Assembly: GCF_013340305.1 (NCBI RefSeq)
Contig: NZ_BLVP01000036.1
Location: 157,579 to 221,578 of the forward strand
DNA: 64,000 nt
DNA from: Desulfovibrio psychrotolerans
GTDB lineage: Bacteria; Desulfobacterota; Desulfovibrionia; Desulfovibrionales; Desulfovibrionaceae
Direction of reading: 5' to 3'
The notes beneath the pieces are model-generated. The model searched no databases and had not been told where the DNA came from. It saw only the letters and a program-made list of their open reading frames with translations. This document shows positions 10,191-17,393 of the stretch, one piece after another; the stretch's first letter is position 1; each line of letters starts with the position of its first letter. The position numbers and the translations under genes are program-made.

Positions 10191-11663
10191 CTATCCCTTG
10201 ATGCAGATGAGGGGTTCGGTCCGGGCCACGCGCCGCGCAAGTCCCGCGGCTTCCGTGGCGTGTACCACGGTGTCCACGTCCTTGTACGCCTGCGGAGCCT
10301 CCTCCGCAATGCTTCGCGGGTCTTTGGTGCGGATATGTATGCCGCTGCGGTCCAGCGCGGCAAGCATTGCTTTGGCGGCAATATCCCTGCGGGCAGCCGT
10401 GCGGCTCATGGCTCGTCCCGCCCCGTGATTGGCGGAATAAAAGCTCTGTGCGCCAGATTCGCACCCGGCCAGTATGTACGATGGCGTCCCCATGCTGCCG
10501 CCTACCAGAACAGGCTGCCCCACGGCGCGGCAGAATGCTCCCAGTGCTTCGTGTCCGGGGCCGAAGGCGCGCGTTGCCCCCTTGCGGTGCACAAAGAGAC
10601 GGCGGGCAACCCCCTGCACCATGTGGGTTTCTTCTTTGCAGGTGTTGTGCGAAACGTCATACACCATGCGCAGCCGCGCGTGGGAGAAGAGGCTGTGCAG
10701 CACCGTCCGTGCAAGATGCGTCAGTACCTGCCTGTTGGCCAGAGCGCAGTTTATGCCCGCCCGCATGGCAGCAAGATACTGCTGGCCCAGTTCGGAAAGA
10801 ATGGGTGCGCAGGCCAGCTCCCTGTCCGGCAGGTGCAGCCCGAATCGTGGAGCCGCCTCGGTCATCCGGGCCAGATAGTCCGTGCCTATCTGATGCCCCA
10901 GTCCGCGTGAACCGCAATGGATGGAAAGCAGAATGTCGTCCTGCGCCAGCCCGAATGCCCTTGCGGCTTCGGCGTCATGGATATGCGTCACCCGCTGCAC
11001 TTCCATGTAGTGGTTGCCGGAACCCAGCGTGCCCAATTGGTCCGCAAACCGCTTTTTCGCCTCAGCGGAAACATGGGCGGGGTCGGCTCCGCGCATCCTT
11101 CCGCCTTCTTCCGTCCTGTCCAGGTCGGCGGCGGTGCCGTATCCGGATTCCACGGCCCATACGGCTCCTCCCCGCAGCATATCGTCCAGCTTGCCGGGAG
11201 TGAGCGGCATGGCACCTCCGGTACCCACCCCGCAGGGAATGGCGGCGAAGAGGGCGTCTGCAATCTCCCGCCCGCGGGAACGTACATCGTCCGGGGTCAG
11301 CCCCGTCACCAGCGAGCGCACCCCGCAGGCTATGTCAAAACCCACCCCGCCAGCCGATACAACCCCGCCCGCTTCCGGGTCAAACGCGGCAACCCCGCCT
11401 ATGGGAAACCCGTATCCGCTGTGCGCGTCCGGCATGACCATGCTGGCTGTGACAATGCCGGGCAGGGCGGCCACGTTGCATGCCTGCCGCAGGGTGGTTG
11501 CGTCCAGCGTGGCGCGCACTGCGTCCGTGGCAAACAGACGGCAGGGCACGCGCATGTCTCCCTGCGGGTCAATACGCCACACGGCATCAGATTCCCGTAC
11601 AAGATGCAGGGGCGGGGCAGGTGTGCTATTGTGCCTGTCTTTTCTGGTCTTATTATTTTTCAT
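10191..11663 (-). CDS. rtcB: RtcB-type RNA 3'-phosphate (tRNA-splicing) ligase
   Basis: GTP- and Mn2+-dependent ligase joining 2',3'-cyclic phosphate or 3'-phosphate RNA ends to 5'-OH ends, used in RNA repair. The 490 residues carry MPDAHSGYGFPIGGVAA, the metal site GGVGFDIACGVR, LGSGNHYMEV, HCGSRGLGHQIG, HNTCKEE, HRKGATRAFGPG and GSMGTPSYIL. The guanylylated histidine is His413 in SANHGAGRAMSR. Trp in the common DVHWGYG motif is Ser here. It is the first gene of a tight minus-strand unit with a molybdopterin oxidoreductase and an Fe-S protein, an unusual association. No rtcA, rtcR or archease gene lies beside it. Confidence 0.95.
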   Translation of the reverse strand: MKNNKTRKDRHNSTPAPPLHLVRESDAVWRIDPQGDMRVPCRLFATDAVRATLDATTLRQACNVAALPGIVTASMVMPDAHSGYGFPIGGVAAFDPEAGGVVSAGGVGFDIACGVRSLVTGLTPDDVRSRGREIADALFAAIPCGVGTGGAMPLTPGKLDDMLRGGAVWAVESGYGTAADLDRTEEGGRMRGADPAHVSAEAKKRFADQLGTLGSGNHYMEVQRVTHIHDAEAARAFGLAQDDILLSIHCGSRGLGHQIGTDYLARMTEAAPRFGLHLPDRELACAPILSELGQQYLAAMRAGINCALANRQVLTHLARTVLHSLFSHARLRMVYDVSHNTCKEETHMVQGVARRLFVHRKGATRAFGPGHEALGAFCRAVGQPVLVGGSMGTPSYILAGCESGAQSFYSANHGAGRAMSRTAARRDIAAKAMLAALDRSGIHIRTKDPRSIAEEAPQAYKDVDTVVHATEAAGLARRVARTEPLICIKG

Positions 11664-11680
11664 GGCACTGTTCGGGGTTC

Positions 11681-11713
11681 AAAAATACACAAGGCCGGAA
11701 CAGTCCGGCCTTG
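11681..11713 (-). terminator. Intrinsic terminator after the ACT gene
   Basis: Nine-bp perfect stem AAGGCCGGA/TCCGGCCTT with a four-base loop. Reading the minus strand, it is followed by GTGTATTTTT. It separates the ACT gene from rtcB. Confidence 0.8.
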
Positions 11714-11722
11714 GTTGTCTTG

Positions 11723-12154
11723 TTAGCAGGCGTAGAGCTTTTCCCCGGGTACGATGGGAATGCAGTGCTTCTGCAAAATCTCCAGAGCCTGATCGGTTCT
11801 GTCAAAGCGGAAGATGAGGGTGGCGTTGGCCACGCCCTGCTGCACAAAGGCGTACATGTATTCCACGTTCACGCCGTTGTCGCTGAGCGTGGAAAGAATG
11901 TGGTGCAGCCCGCCGGGCTTGTCGTCCACTTCCACGGCCACCACGGTGGTCCGGCCCACGGTGAACCCGTTATCTTTGAGCACGGCCTTTGCGCGCTCAT
12001 GGTCGCTGACAATAAGGCGCAGGATGCCGAAGTCCGAAGTGTCCGCCAGAGAAAGGGCGCGGATGTTGATCTTTGCATCGGCGAGGGTCTTCGTCACCTC
12101 GGCCAGACGACCGGCCTTGTTTTCCAGAAATACGGATATCTGTTCGACTTTCAT
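11723..12154 (-). CDS. Tandem ACT-domain protein
   Basis: A 143-residue protein made of two ACT domains, small ligand-binding modules that usually sense amino acids. The first begins [20 protein letters not shown] and the second [20 protein letters not shown]; each has the Gly-Arg/Gly-Gly loop where amino acids bind. Homologous stand-alone proteins often lie next to phenylacetate-CoA ligase or indolepyruvate oxidoreductase genes, but neither is present here. It has its own terminator and a GGAGGAAAA-like ribosome site before the ATG. It is probably an amino-acid-responsive regulator; the partner is unknown. Confidence 0.85.
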   Translation of the reverse strand: MKVEQISVFLENKAGRLAEVTKTLADAKINIRALSLADTSDFGILRLIVSDHERAKAVLKDNGFTVGRTTVVAVEVDDKPGGLHHILSTLSDNGVNVEYMYAFVQQGVANATLIFRFDRTDQALEILQKHCIPIVPGEKLYAC

Positions 12155-12549
12155 GGCGTTTTCCTCCGAGGCGTAGGTCCGTTGTTACTGTATGCGGGGC
12201 GTTCCTGCGGGCACCGCCTCTTCGGGTGCCTGCGCGTGGTCTGGAACGGTGATAGGCAAATTGTCTTTTTCCTGTATCACTCCAAGAGGTCGATGACAAG
12301 CGGCCTCTGCCATGCGCCTGCCGCGATTGTTCACTTTTTCACACTGTTCCGGCTTGCATGCAGTGCTGCTTCGCGTATACCTGTACTTCCGGATACCACC
12401 CGGCATGTTTCCCTGCGGAACGATCTGTTCCGGTATGGGGGAGTATACCAGTGCAGGCCCATACAGGCGGCTTCCGGCCAAGTCAGGCCGATTCAGGCCG
12501 GTTTAAACCGGTACAATCCTGTACTGTCCTGTACAAGAAGGATAAGACA
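12155..12549. other. 395-bp divergent intergenic region with 10-bp repeats
   Basis: Separates the minus-strand ACT gene from the plus-strand flavoprotein. Its right end holds about six 10-base units (12481-12540), such as AGTCAGGCCG, ATTCAGGCCG, GTACAATCCT and GTACTGTCCT, running into the flavoprotein's ribosome site. Promoters for both genes should lie here, but none could be assigned with confidence. Confidence 0.6.
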
Positions 12550-13632
12550 ATGAGCACGAATACGGCGCAGACCGGTGCCGGAACCATGAACTTCGGTTTC
12601 ATGAAGGCGGAATCCGCCCCCCCCAACGGGCGCAACGTGGCGGTCATCGGGGCCGGTCCCTCCGGGCTTGCCACGGCGGGCTATCTGGCCTGCCTCGGAT
12701 ATCAGGTGCATGTGTACGACAAGCTGCCCAAACCGGGCGGCCTCATGGTGTTCGGCATTCCCGGCCATCGCATACCGGAAAGCCGCATCCAGCGTGGCGT
12801 GCGCGACCTTGAAAGACGCCTCGGCGTGGTCTTCCGCACCAACACGAAAATATGCTGTAGCGCGCCCATGCACGAGGAAGAAGGCGACCACTTCGCCTGC
12901 GACATCCTCAGCCTGAACGACCTTGTGGAGAACTACGACGCGGTCATGATCTGTTCCGGTTCGTGGAAGTCCCGCAAACTGGGCGTTCCCGGCGAGAACC
13001 TGCCGGGCGTGTATTCCGGGCTTGAGTTCCTGTTCCCCATCCGCGCCGTCCGCTATGCCTCCACCAACGTCGCGGTGCCGGACGTGCGGGGCAAGGCCGT
13101 TGCCGTCATCGGAGCCGGTTTTTCCGCTGTGGATGTGGTGGATTCCGCCCATTCCCTCGGAGCCTCCGCAGTCTACCTGCTGTACCGGCGCACCGCGCGT
13201 GAGGCCCCCTGCGGCAGCTTTGAGATAGACCGCATGCGCGAAATGGGCTGCCAGTGGATGGAACGCCGATCCCCCGTGGTCATTCTCGGAGAGGGCAGGG
13301 TGGAAGCCTTGCAGATAACCAACGCCGCAACCGGAGAAACCGAAACCCTGCCCGTGGACGTGGTGGTCAGCGCCATTGGCGAAATTCCCACCCCGCCGTT
13401 CCAGAAGGAACTGGGACTGGAAAACGTCAGGCGGGGCGAGGTGCGCTGGCTGAACATGACCGCCATAGACAATGTTTTCGTGGCGGGCGATGTGCTCTCC
13501 GGCCCCAGCAAGATAGGCAAGGCCGTCTACAGCGGACTGCGTGCCGCGCGTTCTCTGGCCAATTGGCTGGACCTCAAGGCGCAGCACCGTGAGGATGAAT
13601 ACAATTTTGACGCGGACAAGATGACACGGTAG
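12550..13632 (+). CDS. GltD-like FAD/NAD(P)H oxidoreductase
   Basis: A 360-residue pyridine-nucleotide:flavin oxidoreductase of the glutamate synthase small-subunit type. The FAD loop is VIGAGPSGLATAGYL, the second nucleotide loop VIGAGFSAVDVVDSA, and the C-terminal FAD contact is VFVAGDVLSGPSKIGKAVYSG. The N-terminal Fe-S domain of true GltD is absent; a ferredoxin is encoded separately 158 bases downstream. Such pairs are known as CooF/FNOR modules near CO dehydrogenase genes, but no cooS is in the window. It probably moves electrons between NAD(P)H and the ferredoxin. The start follows AAGAAGGA; an in-frame extension upstream runs into repeat DNA and was rejected. Confidence 0.85.
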   Translation: MSTNTAQTGAGTMNFGFMKAESAPPNGRNVAVIGAGPSGLATAGYLACLGYQVHVYDKLPKPGGLMVFGIPGHRIPESRIQRGVRDLERRLGVVFRTNTKICCSAPMHEEEGDHFACDILSLNDLVENYDAVMICSGSWKSRKLGVPGENLPGVYSGLEFLFPIRAVRYASTNVAVPDVRGKAVAVIGAGFSAVDVVDSAHSLGASAVYLLYRRTAREAPCGSFEIDRMREMGCQWMERRSPVVILGEGRVEALQITNAATGETETLPVDVVVSAIGEIPTPPFQKELGLENVRRGEVRWLNMTAIDNVFVAGDVLSGPSKIGKAVYSGLRAARSLANWLDLKAQHREDEYNFDADKMTR

Positions 13633-13790
13633 CCCGGCGTTGCACGGCCTCGCCGCGTTCCCGGAACTGCGGGAGCCATGGCGGGCCATTCTCCGGATTC
13701 CGTGTCGTATTCACATCCACCCCGCACGACGGCACGCAGCAGCAGATTATGCGCACCCGTCGGCTCCCCCTTGTCCCGGAGGCAAAGGAT

Positions 13791-14303
13791 ATGCTTGAGG
13801 GCACAAAAACGCTCTATATAGATTACGCAAAATGCATCGGCTGCGAAACCTGCGAGGCCGTGTGCAAATTTCTGTATGATGTTCCGCGCATCACCATGAC
13901 CCGGACCACAGAGGGAATCATGGTCCCCCTCTACTGCAAGCACTGCGAAAAGGCATCGTGCATGAACGTGTGCAGCCGTGGTGCGCTTAACCGCGACAGA
14001 GACGGTGCCGTGGTGCTGCAACCGCTGCTCTGTCGTGGCTGCGAAACACGCAACTGCGTCATCGCCTGTCCCTATGCGGCATTTTTCGCCACCTGCAGCG
14101 GAGTGGCCGTGGCAAAATGCGACCTGTGCGCCTCGCGCCGCGCTATCGGGCTTGGTCCCGCCTGCGTGGAAATGTGCCCCTGCGCGGCCATTCTGTATGT
14201 GGACAGGGCAGATATTCCCGCGCTGGAAACCGAAGAATCCCGTAAAGCCTACCAAAGGGTCATGGATCATATCCGTCCGCCCAGATGCGAGACACAGGAA
14301 TAG
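13791..14303 (+). CDS. CooF/HycB-like four-cluster ferredoxin
   Basis: A 170-residue electron carrier with four cysteine clusters: KCIGCETCEAVCK, YCKHCEKASCMNVCS, LCRGCETRNCVIACP and KCDLCASRRAIGLGPACVEMCP. Together these match the polyferredoxin fold of CooF, HycB and DmsB-like subunits with four 4Fe-4S centres. No signal peptide is seen, so it should be cytosolic. The start at 13791 is preferred because GGAGGCAAAGGAT lies directly upstream. It follows the GltD-like flavoprotein and ends at a strong terminator, so the two form a small redox operon. The physiological partner (CO dehydrogenase, hydrogenase or another enzyme) must be encoded elsewhere. Confidence 0.88.
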   Translation: MLEGTKTLYIDYAKCIGCETCEAVCKFLYDVPRITMTRTTEGIMVPLYCKHCEKASCMNVCSRGALNRDRDGAVVLQPLLCRGCETRNCVIACPYAAFFATCSGVAVAKCDLCASRRAIGLGPACVEMCPCAAILYVDRADIPALETEESRKAYQRVMDHIRPPRCETQE

Positions 14304-14310
14304 CAGACCG

Positions 14311-14342
14311 AAAGGCCGCTCCGATCGGGGTGGCCTTTTTCC
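14311..14342 (+). terminator. Intrinsic terminator after the ferredoxin gene
   Basis: AAAGGCC pairs with GGCCTTT across a GC-rich loop and is followed by a T run. Confidence 0.8.
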
Positions 14343-14411
14343 TGTCCTCTGCGGAATGGTGCGCCCCCGTGCCGCACATGTATGTCTCTGTAGGGTGAAT
14401 CCAGTCCTGTG

Positions 14412-14440
14412 TTGACTTTGAAATTCAATTTCACTACGTT
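14412..14440 (+). promoter_or_regulatory. Sigma-70 type promoter with an internal Fur-box-like dyad
   Basis: TTGACT (14412-14417), a 17-base spacer and TACGTT (14435-14440) lie 48 bases before the MoxR ATG. The spacer contains the perfect inverted repeat TGAAATT-C-AATTTCA (14419-14433). From memory, the published Desulfovibrio Fur box is close to WTGAAAATNATTTTCAW; the site at 14418-14434 differs at three positions. Placement between -35 and -10 suits a repressor. Confidence 0.55.
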
Positions 14441-14487
14441 CACCCCTGCATACCCGCAGCAGCCATACAGACCGGAGGAACATCCGC

Positions 14488-15471
14488 ATGAAGCCGTCAG
14501 AAATAGTCAATGCCCTCGCCACCCTCATCATCGTGGAACAACCCGCCTTTCTCTGGGGGCCGCCCGGCGTGGGCAAAAGTCAGATCGTGGCGCAGGTCGC
14601 GGCAGAAAGGGGACTTACCCTTGTGGATATCCGTGCCGTGCTGCTGGACCCGGTAGATCTGCGGGGTCTTCCCCGGTTTGACGACGCAGGCCGCACCGTC
14701 TGGTGTCCGCCGTCCTTCCTGCCCGTACAGGGCAGGGGAATCCTGTTTCTTGATGAACTGAACGCCGCGCCGCCCCTCGTGCAGGCCGCCTGCTACCAGC
14801 TGGTTCTGGACCGCAGGCTGGGAGAATACGAACTGCCTGCAGGCTGGACCGTCATCGCGGCGGGCAACCGGGAAACGGATAAGGCCGTCACGCACCGCAT
14901 TCCTTCAGCCCTTGCCAACCGCATGGTGCATCTGGATGTGGACCCCGATCTGGAAGACTGGCTGACATGGGCCAAAAGGGCGGGCATAGATGCGCGCCTG
15001 TGTGCATTTTTGCAGTTCCGCCCGCGCCTTCTCCATGCCTTCGACCCCAAGCGCAACGATAAGGCCTTTCCCTCGCCCCGGTCATGGGAATTCGTGTCCC
15101 GCATTCTTTCGGCCCATCCCTCTGCGCTTACGCTTGAAGCACTCCTCCGCGGAACCGTGGGCGAAGGGGCTGCGGCGGAGTTCTGCGCCTTCCTGCGCCA
15201 ATACTCCTCCATGCCCGATGCGGACGCCGTTCTCGCCAATCCCGGCGGCATACATTTGCCGGAAGATCCCGCCGTCATCTGCGCCCTGTGCGAATCCGTG
15301 GCCCGCAAGGCGGCGGAAGAGGTTATGCCGGAATTTGCGGTGCTGGCTTCCCGGCTGCCTGTAGAGTTCGGAGTGCTCCTCATGCGGGATGCGGCGGCGA
15401 TCCAGCCTTCCATAGTAGAGACGGAAGCCTTCCGGGGCTGGGCCTGCGCAAACAGCGATGTGCTGGTCTGA
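14488..15471 (+). CDS. MoxR-like AAA+ ATPase
   Basis: A 327-residue ATPase of the MoxR branch of AAA+ proteins, which act as chaperones that remodel or load cofactors into partners, often with vWA proteins. Walker A is GPPGVGKS at about residue 24, Walker B is ILFLDELN, and the sensor-1 region is IAAGNRETD, followed by the arginine-finger region ALANRMVHLDVD. The ribosome site GGAGG lies nine bases before the ATG. The next gene encodes a vWA protein 17 bases downstream, matching the standard MoxR-vWA pairing. A dyad in its promoter suggests metal or stress control. Confidence 0.9.
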   Translation: MKPSEIVNALATLIIVEQPAFLWGPPGVGKSQIVAQVAAERGLTLVDIRAVLLDPVDLRGLPRFDDAGRTVWCPPSFLPVQGRGILFLDELNAAPPLVQAACYQLVLDRRLGEYELPAGWTVIAAGNRETDKAVTHRIPSALANRMVHLDVDPDLEDWLTWAKRAGIDARLCAFLQFRPRLLHAFDPKRNDKAFPSPRSWEFVSRILSAHPSALTLEALLRGTVGEGAAAEFCAFLRQYSSMPDADAVLANPGGIHLPEDPAVICALCESVARKAAEEVMPEFAVLASRLPVEFGVLLMRDAAAIQPSIVETEAFRGWACANSDVLV

Positions 15472-15488
15472 TAATCTGGGGAACCCTT

Positions 15489-16823
15489 ATGATCAATGAA
15501 ACGGCACACCGCAAGATGCAGCGTGCCAGAAGCGAACTGGTGCTCGACCATCCCTTCTTTGCGCACCTCGCCCTGCGGCTGGAGATGCGCGAAGACCCCA
15601 CCTGCCGCACCGCCTGGTCCGATGGTCGCGTGCTCGCCTATAATCCTCTGTATGTGGAATCCCTGCCCCTCGGCAAGCTCAAGGGAATGCAGTGCCACGA
15701 GGTGCTGCATCTGGTCTGCAACCACCATACACGCCGTAACGGAAGGGATGAGCGGCTGTGGAACATGGCCTGCGATTACGCCATTAACCCTGTTCTTCTG
15801 GAGGCGGGCATAGAACTGCCGTCCGGCTATCTGGATAATCCTGCCCATCATGGATTGAGCGCAGACGCCATTTATGCCGGACTGCTCGCCTTGCAGGAAG
15901 AGACGCACGGCGGTGCCGAAGGCGGCGCGCGGCAGGGCGAGGAGGTGGCATCCGAGCAAGGTTCTCCCGGCGGGGGTGCGGAGGATGGCGAGGCGGGAGA
16001 AGAGAGCGATGCAGGCGAAACGCCTCTGCCTGAAGCCGGAAGGGAAGACGCGGGCGGCAATTCCGGTGCCGAGGGCGAAAGCCCCTCGGAGAAGACTACG
16101 GAGGCCGAAGGCGACCCCGGCATGAGCGGCGAGGTGCGCGATTCCCCGTCTCAGGCAGCAGGCGACGGCGGAGCCGAATCCCTGCGGCAAGAAGAGCAGT
16201 CATGGCGTGCGGCCCTTTCGGAAGCCCTGCATAAGGCCCGCGAATTCGGCAGCCTGCCCGGCAGTCTGGAACGTCTGCTTGATGGCGGGCATCAACCCGC
16301 GCTGGATTGGCGGGAACTGCTGCAGCGGTTCCTGTATAATGCCGCCCGTAACGATTTTTCCTGGGCTCGCCCAAACCGGCGGTTTTTGCACACCGGGTTG
16401 TATCTGCCCGGACTGCATAACGAGGAACTGGCACAGGTGGCCGTGGCTGTGGATGTGTCCGGCAGTATCACGCCGCCGGAACTGGAACGCTTCGCATCAG
16501 AACTTTCCTCGGTGCTGGAAGAATTCGATGCGGCTATCACCGTCTTCACCTGCGATGCGGCCATAACCCGGCGCGAACATCTTTCGCGGTGGGATTTGCC
16601 GCTGGAATTCACCGTATCGGGTGGTGGCGGAACGGATTTTTGCCCGCCGTTCGAGCACCTGCGCGAAGAGGGAACCTCTCCCGCCTGCCTCATCTATTTT
16701 ACGGACATGGAATGCGGCCATTTCCCGGAAGAGCCGGAGTATCCGGTCCTGTGGGTTACGGCAAACGGGGCGCACACCCCGCCACCCTTCGGCGACGTGC
16801 TGCTCATGCCGCCATCGGCCTGA
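15489..16823 (+). CDS. DUF2201-type protein: HExxH putative metallopeptidase plus vWA-like domain
   Basis: A 444-residue partner of the MoxR ATPase. The N-terminal part has HEVLHLVCNHH, an HExxH zinc-site signature as in the DUF2201 N-terminal putative peptidase domain. Residues about 135-240 are an acidic Gly/Glu-rich linker. The C-terminal domain carries the vWA metal site VAVDVSGSI (DxSGS), with GGGGTDF and YFTDMECG completing a MIDAS-like arrangement. The ATG at 15489 lies 17 bases after the MoxR stop and was chosen over longer in-frame starts inside moxR. Peptidase activity is suggested by family name only. Confidence 0.85.
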   Translation: MINETAHRKMQRARSELVLDHPFFAHLALRLEMREDPTCRTAWSDGRVLAYNPLYVESLPLGKLKGMQCHEVLHLVCNHHTRRNGRDERLWNMACDYAINPVLLEAGIELPSGYLDNPAHHGLSADAIYAGLLALQEETHGGAEGGARQGEEVASEQGSPGGGAEDGEAGEESDAGETPLPEAGREDAGGNSGAEGESPSEKTTEAEGDPGMSGEVRDSPSQAAGDGGAESLRQEEQSWRAALSEALHKAREFGSLPGSLERLLDGGHQPALDWRELLQRFLYNAARNDFSWARPNRRFLHTGLYLPGLHNEELAQVAVAVDVSGSITPPELERFASELSSVLEEFDAAITVFTCDAAITRREHLSRWDLPLEFTVSGGGGTDFCPPFEHLREEGTSPACLIYFTDMECGHFPEEPEYPVLWVTANGAHTPPPFGDVLLMPPSA

Positions 16824-16841
16824 AAACGGGAGGATACGGGA

Positions 16842-17303
16842 ATGGATATGGAGTGGACCATCCTGAAAAAACGCGGCAACTTCCGGCCTGTCCTGCGCTA
16901 CACGCTCACCCTCACTGAATTCGAGGTGCAGTTGGGCATGCCGGCGGTGCGTGTGCAAAGCCCCATTCCCAAGCCGCCGGACGCAGGCTGGACCCATTGC
17001 TGGCCCGGACAGAATGAACGTGCGGAGTGGATTCCCGCTGAGTGGTATCTGCTCATGACCCCCTCGTACCGCACAGTCACGGTCACGGAAGATATCCGGC
17101 TCCCGTGGCGTGCAGACAATGAATACCCGGAAGTGGAGGCGGCCTTCACCCAACTGCGCGAAGCCTTTGAGAGTGCCCTTGCCGATGCGGTGGAAAGCGC
17201 GCCGATGGATGAGCGGGGCAGCATGCAGACCTCGGCCGCCGCCAAGCGTGTTATTGCCCCTGCCTTTGCGGCAGAACGTCTGTTGCGGGCTGTCCGGGGC
17301 TGA
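16842..17303 (+). CDS. Conserved-looking unknown protein, third gene of the MoxR-vWA operon
   Basis: A 153-residue soluble protein with no recognised domain. The N-terminal half is beta-rich (TILKKRGNFRPVLRYTLTLTEFEVQLGM) and contains several tryptophans; the C-terminal half is Ala-rich and probably helical. The ribosome site GGGAGGATACGGG precedes the ATG 18 bases after the vWA stop, and a terminator follows, so it is co-transcribed with the ATPase. A second ATG at 16848 is also possible. The MoxR-vWA pair suggests it is a substrate or adaptor, but nothing in the sequence shows this. Confidence 0.75.
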   Translation: MDMEWTILKKRGNFRPVLRYTLTLTEFEVQLGMPAVRVQSPIPKPPDAGWTHCWPGQNERAEWIPAEWYLLMTPSYRTVTVTEDIRLPWRADNEYPEVEAAFTQLREAFESALADAVESAPMDERGSMQTSAAAKRVIAPAFAAERLLRAVRG

Positions 17304-17354
17304 CCTACCCCTGCACGCTGGCCGTTTGAGCACATAGCTGGTTGTCTCAATCTG

Positions 17355-17385
17355 AAAGGCCGCTCCTTCCGGGGCGGCCTTTTTC
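17355..17385. terminator. Terminator between convergent operons
   Basis: AAAGGCCGC and GCGGCCTTT form a stem around CTCCTTCCGGG. T runs on the plus strand favour termination of the MoxR operon; the minus-strand reading also ends in TTTC, so it may serve nadB too. Confidence 0.75.
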
Positions 17386-17393
17386 ATGGCAAC

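Noticed and set aside
10186-10464. N-terminal extension of the molybdopterin oxidoreductase
   Set aside because: The extra residues are the out-of-frame reading of rtcB; the Fe-S motif starts just after the ATG at 10188, which has its own ribosome site.
12185-12481. Small minus-strand gene of about 98 codons in the ACT/flavoprotein gap
   Set aside because: No ribosome site, no domain, and part of it is repeat DNA.
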